Shown in pieces: positions 34,435 through 51,159 of a stretch of 64,000 nucleotides of DNA. The stretch's first letter is position 1. Each line of letters opens with the position of its first letter. The stretch is from Hyperoplus lanceolatus (lineage: Eukaryota; Chordata; Actinopteri; Uranoscopiformes; Ammodytidae). The position numbers and the translations under genes were made by a program. Where the stretch lies: NCBI GenBank assembly GCA_026929865.2, contig CM049397.1, positions 1,302,001-1,366,000 on the forward strand, in the 5' to 3' direction. The notes beneath the pieces are model-generated. The model was given only the letters and a program-made list of their open reading frames with translations, was not told where the DNA came from and ran no database searches.

Positions 34435-36478
34435 TTTGATTTGATTTGATTTGATAAATCTTTATTGTCCCCGAGGGGCAATTTGTTCTACATTCAGTAG
34501 CATAAACACAATGTTACACAACAGACAAATAATCATACTAAATACAAAACACAGAACATAAAAAAAAAAAAAAAAAAAAAAAAACATTAAAGCATAAAAA
34601 CATATGGGAGACATCATGGAATATAATCATTTACATTGCTTTATAAAGACAAAGCTACTGCCCTAATTTGTTTAGGAAGCCAACAGCTGTGGGAACAAAT
34701 GATTTTAGATATCTGTTTGTTTTGGCCCTCTTCCTGTAAGTATATCTCCTTCCTAGTGGCAGGTGTCGAAATTCTGCATGTAGAGGATGTAGGGGGTTTG
34801 AAAGAATGGCCTTTGCCTTCCTAGTGGCTCTGACTTGGTAAATATCACCAATGTGTTCCAGGTCAAGGCCAATGATCTTTTGACATAACAGAACAATTTT
34901 TCCAAGCCTTTTGTTATTGCTCAGACTGATGTTACCGAACCAAGAGATCATTCCAAATGTTAAAATTGACTCGATAAAAGATGAATAAAACATTTTTAAA
35001 ATCGATCTGTCGACATTAAAACTCCTCAGCTTCCTCAGGAAAAACAGCCTCTGATTGGCCTTCTTACAGATGGAGTCTGTATTCTCATTGAAAGTCAATT
35101 TGTTGTCCAGAATGGTACCGAGGTATTTTTATGTGTTGACTGTCTCCACAGCTACACCACTGATTACAGTGGGTGCTGTGTCAGGAACATTCCGGCGGAA
35201 GTCGATTTTCATTTCTTTTGTCTTTGAGACATTTAGTTGTAGATATGAACTATCACACCACTTGATAAAATTGTCCAAGACAGGCCCATGGCCCACCTCA
35301 TGGTCCTGCAGGAGACTGACTATGACTGAATCATCGGCAAACTTAATAATAGTCCTTGACTCAAAGGTACTCTGGCAGTCATTAGTGTAGAGCACAAATA
35401 GTAAGGGTGACAAAACGCAGCCTTGTGGGGATCCAGTGGAACACATCAGGGCATCAGACAAAGTGTCATTAACACGAGTTCTTTGTGACCTCATTGTCAA
35501 GAAGTCAACAAGCCAACTTACAGTGCCAAAGTCAATGCCAGGTATATTAGAGACCCTCTGAGCAAGAATATGGGGCTGCATGCAGTTGAACGCTGACGAG
35601 AAATCTATGAAACATAAGCGTGCATGTGTCTTCTTGCCCTCCAGGTGGCCAACAATGGAATCCAGCAGAGTAGCTATGGCGTCATCTACCCCCTTTCCTC
35701 CCTGATAGGCAAATTGGAGAGGGTCTACCACATTCTGTGTGACTGCCAATAAGCTTCTCTTAACAATTTTTTCAAAACCCTTCATTACCAAAGAAGTGAG
35801 GGCCACTGGACGATAATCACCCAACTCCTTTGGTGATGAACCCTCGGCTACGGGGACAACAATTGATTCTTTCCATAGCATGGGGACTTTGTTACTGGAT
35901 AAGGAGAGCTGGAAAATATAGGTTAAAATTCCACTCAAAAACAGGGAACAATTTTTAAGCAGTTTTCCACTGATATTGTCAGGCCCTTGACTTTTCCTCA
36001 CATTTGTCTTTTCAAGTGTTCTCCAAACATCTGCTTCGTTTATCTGAATGTGATCTGAAATACCTCTGAATTCATCTAATTCATTACTAAAGTCATGGGA
36101 ATCAAATCTCAGGTAAAATGTATTTAACTCTTCTGCCAGAGTGGAGTTAGACCTTTCAGGATTAGACACCTCTTTTCTCTTATCCTGAATGCCTAGCATA
36201 GATTTGATCCCTTTCCAGGCAGAGCGAGAGTCTCCATTCTGAAGTGTATCCTCTACCTTGTCTTTAAAGGTCATTTTGGCCAGCTTTATTTCCTTTTCCA
36301 CCAGCTTCTGAGCATCTCTTTGTTGGTTAATGTCACCTCCCTGCGCTCAACTTTCCCTCTTTTGAGGGCTGATTGGTCAAGAAAGATGCAGTTGTGGTCG
36401 GAGGAGCCTAATGGTGCCATTGCATATGATTTATAGACTACCTTTATGGTGCCATAGCATAAGTCAAGCACTTTACCA
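34435..36478 (-). mobile_element. CR1-group (Rex1/L2-like) LINE, 5'-truncated
   Basis: A reverse-strand LINE. The 3' end is a short tandem (ttgatttgatttgatttgat on the + strand, 34437-34456), preceded by ccccgaggggcaatttg, a hairpin-type 3' signal seen in this group. The coding part contains the end of the endonuclease (PLGSSDHNCIFL), the reverse transcriptase and the C-terminal region. An A run (34560-34584 on +) lies in the 3' UTR. It is cut at its 5' end near 36478, as usual for target-primed insertion. Confidence 0.85.
34655..36301 (-). pseudogene. LINE reverse transcriptase, one nonsense codon in an otherwise long frame
   Basis: From 36301 the frame runs 390 codons. It includes DYRPVALTSLVMKGFEKIV, DFSSAFN (about residues 232-238, motif A), GSPQGCVLSPLLFVLYTNDC (motif B) and FADDS (about residues 321-325, the catalytic box). 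A single in-frame TAA at 35129-35131 replaces what is normally a Tyr codon in 'VNTYKYLG'. The same frame then continues to 34655, ending in LPLGRRYTYRKRAKTNRYLK and SFVPTAVGFLNKL. Upstream, between the endonuclease end (36471-36286) and the transcriptase, the frame shifts and a linker of perhaps 100 residues is missing. FSSAFN is shared with Rex1-type elements, but L2 cannot be excluded. Catalytic Asp pairs are intact. Confidence 0.85.
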
Positions 36479-36594
36479 TACCTAGTTGGACAGCTGTCTT
36501 TCCAAGCTCAGACCGGGCTATTAGAACATAAAGCATAAGCATGTCAGTGGAGCGGGTCTGATAAAGCCATCTGAAATTTGTGGTAGCTTACCAT

Positions 36595-36840
36595 TCAGGG
36601 CTTTATATAAATATGCCAATGTGAGTCACGTCTTTCTTTAAGAGAGGACCACCCAACTTTTCCATATAAAACACTATGGTGTGTGCCATAAGCATCTCCT
36701 GTGATGAACCTTAAAGCAGACTGAAAAACAGAGTCCCAGAGTTTAAGACATGAATGTGGTGCATGTCGGTAAACCACATCACCGTAATCAAGGACAGACA
36801 TGAAAACTGCCTCAATTATCCCTCCGTGAAATAAACACAT
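36595..36840 (-). pseudogene. Fragment of a second, different LINE ORF2
   Basis: The reverse-strand frame contains SVLDYGDVVYRHAPHSCLKL, ALRFITGDAYGTHHSVLY and KVGWSSLKERRDSHW. This is the C-terminal region of another fish LINE type (LDYGDVIYMHA… THHCILYEKVGW). It lies directly next to, and does not continue, the 34435-36478 LINE. Only about 80 codons remain. Clade not assigned. Confidence 0.75.
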
Positions 36841-38495
36841 ACAAAGAGAATATCATAACCTAAAGCAGGATGAAGAGGTTCCTCTCACACAATTAGCATG
36901 AAATGTGTTTGGTCATTTGAAGAGTCATTGTTTGAGGAGCAATAATGTTGGTGTAATAGTTTAACAAGTTCCTATTTAAATATTAGAAATATATAGGACA
37001 CATTTTGGAGAAATGGTTAAAAATATTGAAAAGGCATGTACAGTATAATGTACATGGACAAATTCACACATGATACTGTGAGTGCTACTCAACAAAGCGA
37101 GATCATTTATAAATAGATAATTAATACTTTTGTTATAATGATTTTATAATAAATAAATAAATAAATACAGTAAGATATTAAGAGACCATTTTGTGGTTTT
37201 CATAAAATGAAAGCTATTTAAGAGGACATTTACGACTATTCCAACTGATTAATAATGCCAAATCTTGGAATTACAGTTATTTATTAATGAAGTAGTGAAT
37301 TTCAGTCAGAGAGAGGGGAAAAAGGAATTGAAGCCAAACAAGAACATTTCAGGTAAGAACATAAAAACAAAATCCACTCATTTCCTGGGGAGATGAAGAA
37401 GGATCCAAACCTCAGTACAATCACTGCAAGTTTTCTGCTTACTCCAAATCACAAACCCTCATTCATCATTTGCTTTGGTTACTGTCCTCTGGACAATATG
37501 GTCAATCCGTCTCTGTTACATGCCGTCCCATGAATTTAGTCCCATTGTGGGAGAGAAGCAGAATCAGTCAAACCTTCAGAAAGCAGCAATCAGCCTGGGA
37601 CCCTTGAGCCAGGGCATCCCATGCGCCCCTACAACCCCCCAAAAAAGCTCCATGGCTGGTTAAATCAGGATCCTGAAGACACTCAATAGCAGCCGTCTGC
37701 CCCTGGAGTTAGAGCATACAGCATGACAAAACGCTAGTGGGATGCAACCATCACATAGACACCTTTCAGAGGAGACATTTAACTTCTGTCAATTCAAGCC
37801 TTTCCCCTTAATGCTGTCACCTTAGTGTCATGAGATGCTCTTTGGGCAAAAACCAAAGGGGCATAACATGAAACATTTTTCTATATATATCTATATAAAA
37901 GGAAAGCAATGTTCATTTAAGCAAGCCTTTTTTTGACTGTCACTTTTTCACACTTTTACCGAGATAGAAGAGTGTGGAATGTAAATAGCCTTTTTTGATG
38001 TTGGATTTCACAACTATTTTGAAAGCTATTGATTTTATGTCATGGATTCTGGGCTAGATGGATGCTCCTTTTCATTGATTCTTTTGATTTGAAACTAATT
38101 GGCAAACATTTTAAGGAAGCCAACAAGAGTGGGGCACTTACAGAACATATGATCAGCTTAACCATGGGCTGCTGAGATGTAATTTGCACCTAATAAATGG
38201 CTGTGAAGTGCCCAGTTACAAGCCTTGTTCCAAACTATTCCAATCATTCTCCCCCAGCAAATCCAACCTTTAAGGATGTTATGGTGTTTTTCTTTCTGAA
38301 GTACAACCTGACCTATTCAAACAGAACTAAAAGCCTAGTTATGTTTCCTTACAAATGTTGTGGAAACCTTAACATCATTTTAAAAATGTCAGCAAATGAA
38401 AATTAATATTAACGTGGATTTACATCAACTAGACTTGAGCAATGAAACAATTTTGTTTGCATGATTAAGGTTAGAATTTATGAAGCAATGCATTC
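36841..38495. other. Non-coding, no recognised feature
   Basis: AT-rich DNA with small AAAT runs (37150-37166). No exon or transposon ends were identified. The frames at 37475-37663 and 38197-38406 are not convincing. Confidence 0.4.
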
Positions 38496-38499
38496 TTAA

Positions 38500-38740
38500 A
38501 GACCTACTTCACCGGTGGAAATATGAAGGTGTATTGCACTCTGAGATCCTATGTAGTATAAATGTGGAAACATTTTAGAAATCGGTTCATCCTAGCCTGA
38601 AGAAAGGCTGTTTTATGGTAACCCTACATTTTCCCATGTGTGATATCACACATGGGAAAATGTAGAAAAACTTCATTCATTATATTATTATAGCGATTTT
38701 ATAATGATAGAACACTGGTTTTGATGGATGAAGTATTCCT
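38500..38740. mobile_element. TTAA-flanked MITE with central palindrome
   Basis: TTAA at 38496-38499 and 38741-38744 flanks a 241-bp unit starting AGACCTACTTCACC and ending ggatgaagtattcct. These are imperfect inverted termini. The centre holds a 42-bp perfect palindrome (38624-38665). A TTAA duplication points to piggyBac-type mobilisation (inference). No coding capacity. Confidence 0.7.
38624..38665. repeat. 42-bp perfect palindrome
   Basis: The left half ctacattttcccatgtgtga(t) and the right half (a)tcacacatgggaaaatgtag are exact reverse complements with no spacer, centred on gatatc. It can extrude as a cruciform or fold as a hairpin if transcribed. Confidence 0.95.
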
Positions 38741-39048
38741 TTAATGTTATAAATTTGACTCCTGAAACCCATGATAAAGATAAATGATGCTCTCTTTAAT
38801 TTACTTACTCATCATCACTGTCCAAATTACAGTATTTCGCATTCAGTTCAAAATCCAAAATCTGAATAAAAGGATGTGGTAAACACTTATTTTTATGTCC
38901 ATATTGTTTCAGTAGAAACAGCAGAATTTCTGATCATCTGACAGGATAAAGCTTTGAAGGACTTGGTTTTAATACCGCTAAGTCACACTTTAGTGTAGCG
39001 TGTTGTGTATTAGCGACTCAGTTTAATGGGGTAAGCATAGCTATATGC

Positions 39049-39652
39049 TAGCCTGGCTCCGTCCACCTGCCTACTTCCGCCCAAAACTTCATTTTCCCTT
39101 CAGCAGTCAGTCTGGGGCTGGGGTGTATTAGTGGGATCCTGCTCGAACAGATTTGTGAGTGTCCAATCAGCGAACAGAGCGAGTGGCTGAGAACGATGAC
39201 GTCGAAGTCGCGCTCCAGTTTCAGTTGAATGCTGCATTCCTTTATACTCAGAACTCGGAAATGTCTGACTTAGTTGGTAGTTCTGACCTGTCTGTGTTCC
39301 AGTGCATCTGCTCAGCCTACAACCTTTCTCATCCAAATAACTAAATGTTAGGCTCTAGCAAGTTACCCTTGCCAGGTACCGGTAGATCCATAGACTACAA
39401 TATGTAGTGAAGTCGGAAATTTCCGAGTTCCCAGTACAACTGGAACGCACCGTCAGAAGCCGGCTCATGACATACGTCACGACCACACGTTATACGATTG
39501 GTTGGCTGATCCAGAGTGGCACTGAGCAGATCCAATAGTTTTAAACTTCAGCAGACACCCGCCTCCAAGTGAGTGAACGTTTGCCAAATAGAGCAGTTCC
39601 AGACCTTCTGTACAAATGAAATGAAGTACGATGGTCTGGTAGGACCAGGCTA
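39049..39652 (+). mobile_element. Inverted-repeat element with TAGCCTGG ends, copy 1
   Basis: The left end TAGCCTGGCTCC (39049) and the right end ggaccaggcta (39652) are inverse. The right two thirds (from about 39271) repeat in the same orientation at 60753-61141, sharing blocks such as gccaggtaccggtagatcca, ccatagactacaatatgta and gaagtcggaaatttccgagt. No transposase. Target duplication is unclear. Confidence 0.7.
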
Positions 39653-42600
39653 CGCTGGGTCTGCATGCTCTGTGAAAATGGACATTGCCTACTTTTAGTT
39701 TAACAAAACACTCATCGTGAAAAGAGTATAACAAGAAAACTCCTGTTAGACAACTCTGGCGAAGTCTTTGTAAAACAACAGGCTAGTGCTGATTAGGCAC
39801 AACATACTTCCTCCATGTTTGCAGCATCAGCCCCTGCACTCAATGTCAGCACTAGACCCCATCTCTAGCATTGCACCAGGCCCTGAACCCACACACACCA
39901 CGCAACATTAAGGGGCTTAAGGGGTATCTTTTACCAGGGTGCCTGCAAACAATGATGGTAGGATTGGACTAAATGGCTGAAATATTTTGTACTATAATTT
40001 GAGTGTAATGTATTTTAACTTATATTTAATGTACTAACAATGACATTGGAAATTAGATTTATTTTATTTAAAAAATGTCTTGTAGAACAGTGTCTTATAA
40101 TAAGGAAATACATATGAGTGATATACTGTGATTTGCAGATGTGATAACACCCATATACACATGTTCAGCAATCAGGTCCAGTATATATTTTTAAGAGATG
40201 TCCATTCAACAGTGATATCTAGTAAGGAATTTAGAAATAGCTGCATCCCTTCAACCCTTAAAGGCAAATTTCATTTCATTCTATTTTACAATATACTGTA
40301 TATATTAATTATTACTGTCAGCACTGTGTCTCTGGATCCATTCCAGTAATGACAAAATAGTTGATGTTTTCCACGTTAAATATGCACAGCAGTCTATTTT
40401 CCCTGTGTGCTTCAGTGATTACAAGCCTACCTTCAAAACTAGACTCTGAGGAATAAGCCAAAATTAGCTGAAGTGCTTTTTAATTTTACTATTACCATAC
40501 TCCTGTATGAATAAGATGACATAATTGCAGTCTCCTCATGACATTCATCACTTAGAGGTAAGATTGAAGATGTCATGTTTGTCACATAATTATCTATTTC
40601 AGCATTACTGTCTGGGATAATTAATAATTACCCCTCATGTCTTACTGTATACACTGGAATCTGCTGGGGACTTGTAAAGCACTGCACACTTACCCGCTCG
40701 CGCTGTCCCATTTTTAATGGGGAGGAACTTTTCAGCTTTTTACAGGCCTGCCTCTGTGCTGCCGTCAATTTTCTCCAAATTGCAGTAATAGCTGGTGAGA
40801 TTTGGTCACATCGTGCACACACAGTCTGTTGGCTCTGAGTGACATGGGGCAAATCCATCCACAGAAAGATAGCTCACCTTGGCTCATTGCTCTGCCTTCA
40901 GCTACAGAGAAAGATGCTCTAACTGTTAACAGTAAAGAAGATATTTACCAGTAAGTCACATGCCACATTATTCCGATTAATCCAAAGGTTTTGGTCTTAT
41001 TTTTTTTTACATGCAGAGGTATTATTACAATGAAGTGTAGTGCAAAAACATGTGTTATGCTGCCCTCAATATTTACAGATCTGGTACAACAATAGAATTT
41101 TGGCTGAGGCCTTTTTATCTCATTGAATAAAGAGATACAACTATTGATAAAGAGAAGGAGATAATCCCAACAGGCTGGTAGAGGAATGTTAATTACAGGT
41201 AAATTAACTTAAATGAATTAAAGTTAGAAAAATAACTAGGCAAATGTAATGGTGGTATTAGTCAGTAAGGACTTGAAACAAATGACATGCTATCACAAAG
41301 TATACAGGACTATACTGAAATCATTGACAAATTGTGTAATGTGTAACCTCCACTACCAGACAGTAAAGGAGAACACATACTGAGATATATATGTTTTTCT
41401 TTTTTAGTTTACCATGTTGTGTTCTAAGACAACAGCAACCCTGACCAAGGAACTATACTGGCATGCTAGAGTTGCTAAACATACTGTACCTAAGAAGATA
41501 CTTAATCGCACGGACTATGTTGCCAAGTGGTCAGCTGGACAATGGGCAAACAAAGCACAAAATGCCATTAAGAAATGTTTTTGTTGGTCTGGAAGTAAAA
41601 CGTGGAACCAGTAAATGGACTTTTATTTAGAACTCATCCTGATATTGAAATAAATCGTTTCTCAACGTTATCTGCAGATGTCCAATGCCTTTTCATTTCC
41701 ACTTCATTATAACAACCCTGTGAAAATGTCATGTTGACTTAAAGAAAGGCCTCTGAAACAGTAGTTGGACAAACATGGGAAGCTTAAATCTAAAAAAAAA
41801 TTAAAATCATATTTTAGAATTCTGTCAGCTTTCCATTTGGGTGGCTTATTTTCATATGTTTTTTGTGCTCTGCACTTGTTTTGTTAAAAAGTACATAATA
41901 GCTTTAGCTCCAGTGGTCTAATGGTGGCTGAGTCCTAGTTATTGCTTTTGTTTGTAATGCAACTATTAATTAGCATTTCCCATATTACTGACTGTTTGGA
42001 GAAAGGGCCTGCCAAACATATTTCCCACCAGCATTCATATTATGATAATTCCCTGATAAGGCAATATTGTAGCTTTTAATAGTCAATGTTTACACCACAT
42101 TTGTTGTCAAAGGACAAAAAGTAAAACTGCTTCTAATGATTGGTTCTGGCAACAGCAAATGCTTTTATGTAAATGCCTGTCCCTAAATTGTGACCTGGAA
42201 ACAAAGGCAACTTAGTGGTGAGTGTGCAGCTCAATCCATTAGTGGATCAATTAAACACTAGTCTTCCTCTGCTGGGGTTGCTATAGCAACTGACCAGCAA
42301 ACGCAGTGTAAAAGGATGGTGCACAAATCCCTCATGTTACATGCTTTCAATGTGCCTTCATCATGAGAAGAAATGTTCCTGCTCAGGCATGTTTTATATT
42401 AGAGTGCCTGAAATGTAAAGACTACACCAAATATCACACAGATGCAGTATCCTATTTATATGGGACTTATATCAGTATGACTATATAATTCAAATCAATA
42501 CTGACCCTTTCACTTTTGAATTTTCCAAAAGCAAACCATGTTATGTTTTAAGCAATTAACATTACAGAGAATATTACACAAATAAATACATAAATAGATA

Positions 42601-43137
42601 ATCAATAAAGAGTTGTGATTTTACAAACTATATTTAATTGGATGTAAAAAAAAATCTGTGCAGAAATACAGTATAAGATTTGAATACTATTATGTTACGT
42701 TATAAGATGTTTTAAGGTTGAATATCTCTGTTTTTTTAAATTGTGTTTTTCTACAATATCGCCTGTCTGCCTTCTTCTGTCCCAAGTATGAGATCATTGA
42801 GGTTGAGGGAGGATGCTGATTATGAATGACACTGGGGGAGAAAGGTAACATTAATATGTGAGACAACCTCAGCATTCTTGTCCATTCACCACCAGCAGCC
42901 TTCACATCCGTACAGTTTACTACACACAGAGCACACTATTCCCTGCACTGATGCTTAACATTAGTAATGCAATGTAAATGCAATGCCTGGGCATTCTGAC
43001 TTAAAGCCTAAAGTTTAAGACTTTGCTTATTTTCCTTATATCGGGTTGGATGAAGTTGATGCAAAAATGAAGGTGACTGAAAGTATATACAGCAAAGCTA
43101 CCCCGAAAGTCTTGATTCTTGCAGTCTTAATGCAGAT

Positions 43138-43139
<2 letters not shown>
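39653..43139. other. Non-coding, no recognised feature
   Basis: A long AT-rich interval without identifiable genes or transposon ends. The frames at 40128-40349, 40628-40858, 41414-41614 and 42690-42905 show no family resemblance. The frame at 41414-41614 (KATTKELYWH-like start, Lys-rich) is short and unsupported. Confidence 0.4.
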
Positions 43140-44463
<1,324 letters not shown>

Positions 44464-45080
44464 AAACCTGCAGTCAGGTGAAATATCTTGGTCATGTGAT
44501 CACTGACACACTGAGAGACGAGGAGGACATTCTGCGTCAGTCTCGCATGTTATATGTGCAAATGTACTGATACGGAAGTTTGGCTGCTGCTCTGATGATG
44601 TGAAGCTGACTCTATTTAAAGCTTATTGCACACCGTTATACACTGCACATCTGTGGTCAAATTATAAAAAAGCGAGCTTTCGGAGGTTGCAAGTGGCATA
44701 CAATGACTCTCTGAGAATTTTGTTAAAACGGCCCAGATGGACCAGCGCCACTGAAATGTTTGTGACTGCTCGAGTTAACACTCTCCAATCTGTCTTAAGA
44801 AAAATCATGTTTAAGTTCATCTGCCGTCTGAATAACTCAGAAAATCTGATTGTTTTGGAACTGACGAACATTGCATTTAGTGCCACACGGTACACATCAC
44901 TGCTCTGGAAACACTGGTATAGTGTCTTTTAATAGGGGGTTGCTAGACAACCTTGTATGTTGTTGTTGTTGTTGTTGTTGTTGTCGTCGTTGTCGCTGTT
45001 TGTATTGTTTTATGTTCTTTTGTATTATCTGGACTTAGAGTCTGTAATAAAATTATCTATCTATCTATCTATCTATATCT
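44464..45080 (+). pseudogene. 3' end of a LINE with a (TATC) tail
   Basis: The frame at 44600-44932 contains LFKAYCTPLYTAHLWSNYKK, LQVAYNDSLRILLKRPRW and FKFICRLNNSENLIV, a familiar C-terminal region of fish LINE ORF2. Upstream, KYLGHVITDTLRDEEDILRQ lies in another frame, so a frameshift or stop separates the parts. After the stop come a GTTGTT run (44957-44982) and taataaaattatctatctat, a TATC-repeat 3' tail. Clade not assigned. No catalytic motif remains. Confidence 0.75.
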
Positions 45081-48791
<3,711 letters not shown>

Positions 48792-49586
48792 TGGGGCTTT
48801 CAAAATTAACGCGTTAACGCAGGGTGATTCATTTCTGGAATTAATGCACACGTTTCTATTAAAGACAATTAACGCATGTGCAGAAAAAAACGTGCAATAT
48901 GTGTGACCCGCTATGCACTAGTGGTTATGGCTGACTCTGATCTGTAGGCCTATTGGGCACGACGGCCATGTGCAGTGGCAAGCGGCCGGCAGGACTTAGC
49001 AACACGTTTTGTTTTGACCTGCTAGTGGCCACTTTGGTGTCACAAGCGCCAGTTGCTGGCAGAAGCAACATCAGTAGCATCGTTGTCTGATTTGTTCAGT
49101 GCACGGGAGGACACAAACATCTACAGTTTTCAGAGAACACACACACAAACACACAGCCACCGCGGGTTGCGATCAAGTTGTATGCAGGAACTCAAAACTT
49201 TACCAGAAATGATTGAATTTAATGTCATGCACTCATATGAAAACACCCACATTTATCCATTTATTCTGGTGTAGAACACCAAATAAATGCCATTCCATAT
49301 ATTTGCTCAGAGGCATAGCAAAGAGACGGCCAAACTTAATAATGGTGTGGTAGGCTATGTTTTTGTTTGATTGGATTTTTCAGTAGTAACACCATCATTT
49401 GGATTTGCCATGATTGAAAAAACAAATGTTGATTGTAAATTTACAATGTCATTCATGTTTCTGTTCAGAGAAAATGAGAATATGTGGGGCATATTTCGAT
49501 TGGCGATAAATTGTGATTAATCAGGATTAATCCACAGCTACCATGTGATTAATCTGATTACAAATTGTAATCGTTTGACAGCCCTG
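48792..49586. mobile_element. hAT element with 8-bp duplication GTCTTTTT/GACTTTTT
   Basis: The left end TGGGGCTTTCAAAATTAACG and the right end tgtaatcgtttgacagccctg correspond to the CAGGGCTGTCAAA-type hAT terminus. The flanks GTCTTTTT (48784-48791) and GACTTTTT (49587-49594) match at 7 of 8 bases. Internal attaatcaggattaatcc and gtgattaatctgattac repeats near the right are typical of this family. It is 795 bp long and lacks a transposase. The right-hand third is similar to 52560-52817. Confidence 0.85.
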
Positions 49587-50882
49587 GACTTTTTATATGG
49601 TCAGTTTGGATGACAGAAAATTACAACTATAGGTAGTATTTATAAAAAAAAAAACAGAATGCACTTTTTGTATTACCAGCAGGTAGGTCAAACCATAAAA
49701 TCTGTTTTTATAATAATAATACCTTTTTGTTCAGTGAATAAAATTGCTCATACTCATACTATACAATGGGTGTATTAGAAATTAGGATAAAGCACTGCCA
49801 GTCGGTCTTGGTGCCAGTATGCCTCTGTTCACCAATGGTACAAAATCAACAGTAAAACAGTACTGTTTTTACAAACTGTATTTGTATTATAAACTTTTAA
49901 GCATGAAGCTTTTATGATCACTAAACGTACCCCCAGAGTTTGATGGTTGTGATGTGATCCTATCCATCTGGTCCAGTATGTAGTTCTTGGCAGATAAAAA
50001 TTGCGACACATGTGGCTGAGAGAACACTGCTTTCCGAGATGTTTTCAGAAGAAAGATGTCTTCTTATTCTGATTGAAAGCATCATAATCAACAATATGGA
50101 CGAAGCTGTTTCTGCCACAAGAGAGAGACTGGCAGCCATCCCCACATAGAACGTCACCTGCCTGCATACTAGGCTGACTATGATGTTGGACACCACCCTC
50201 AACAGGATCCTCCACTTTTTCCAACTCGCTCCCGTGCCGTGATGACAGATTGAGGACATCCACCAAGAGGGACACATCCAGCTCAGGTTTCAGGTCAAAT
50301 CGGCAAACCACCTACTCCAAAGGTGCGTTCCCCCCCCCCCCCTCTACTGCACATGCTGCAGTTCATAACACGAGAAGATCAAGAGGTAATAGCTGGAAGA
50401 GCTTAAATGCGAGATTGAGGAGGATTCAAATGCAGATACTGAATGCCAAAGATCGGAGGCCACGGCTAAAGAAGGACAACATGTCCAAGAGAGAGTTCTC
50501 TAGGCCAAGGAGCCATTTACTAAGCAGCTAGATAGACATTGTTGTTTAAAGAAAGCAGAGAAAGACCTCAGGGTTGAAAAGCTCCTTTCTTCCTCAGATC
50601 ATCAGATTTGGCCCATTAGACCAGTGTTCGCTGGACCGACTGGCAGTCCTGTTGCTGTTCTCACCAGACGAGGATGGTCACTTCAGGGCTGAACCTGTTT
50701 CATTCAAGCCCAGACAGCCGAGACCTCTACCATGCGGGTCACACTTCTCCTCCGGCATACACCCGTCACCACTTTCTGTGAAGCTGTGCTCCCCACCCCA
50801 AGAGAGCAGCACAGCCTGTCACCTGTATGAAGCGGCACTCCGTTCCTAAGCAACTGTTTTGTCTTGTGCTCCGTTGTGTTAA
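49587..50882. other. Unassigned, possibly part of an old retroelement
   Basis: Contains no recognisable domain, but from 50390 to 50850 the composition is less AT-rich and reads partly open. The frames at 50045-50311 (reverse), 50250-50531 and 50574-50849 (forward) do not match anything I know. It lies just upstream of the BEL/Pao relic and could be more of the same element. A poly-C tract is at 50329-50342. Confidence 0.25.
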
Positions 50883-51100
50883 AGGTCCCATATAATGCAA
50901 AATGCACTTCTTCAATGTTTTTTTAACATAAAGATGGGTCCATGGTATGTCTAGAGACTGCCAAAGTTTTATTCCCCTCCCCCTCCTGAAAACCTCCCCA
51001 ATATACTCCATTCAGAATTTCCCCTGTCCTGACGTCAAATCGGGAGAAGCCACCTCCCCCCAAATTAATAACCAGGAACACCCAGGATGCGGAAGAATTT
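50883..51100 (+). mobile_element. TTAA-adjacent DNA-element end (AGGTCCCAT type)
   Basis: Directly after TTAA (50879-50882) the sequence reads AAGGTCCCATATAATGCAAA, a terminus widespread in fish and often followed by similar text. The opposite end is not seen. TTAA suggests piggyBac-type (inference). Confidence 0.45.
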
Positions 51101-51159
51101 CTATCCTGTATGTTCATAGGATTGAAAGCTGCTTCGTTTTATTACGGTGCCCTTTTCTT

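Noticed and set aside
50045-50311. Reverse-strand 88-codon frame near the BEL/Pao relic
   Set aside because: No BEL/Pao or other motif could be matched, and neighbouring frames are equally open.
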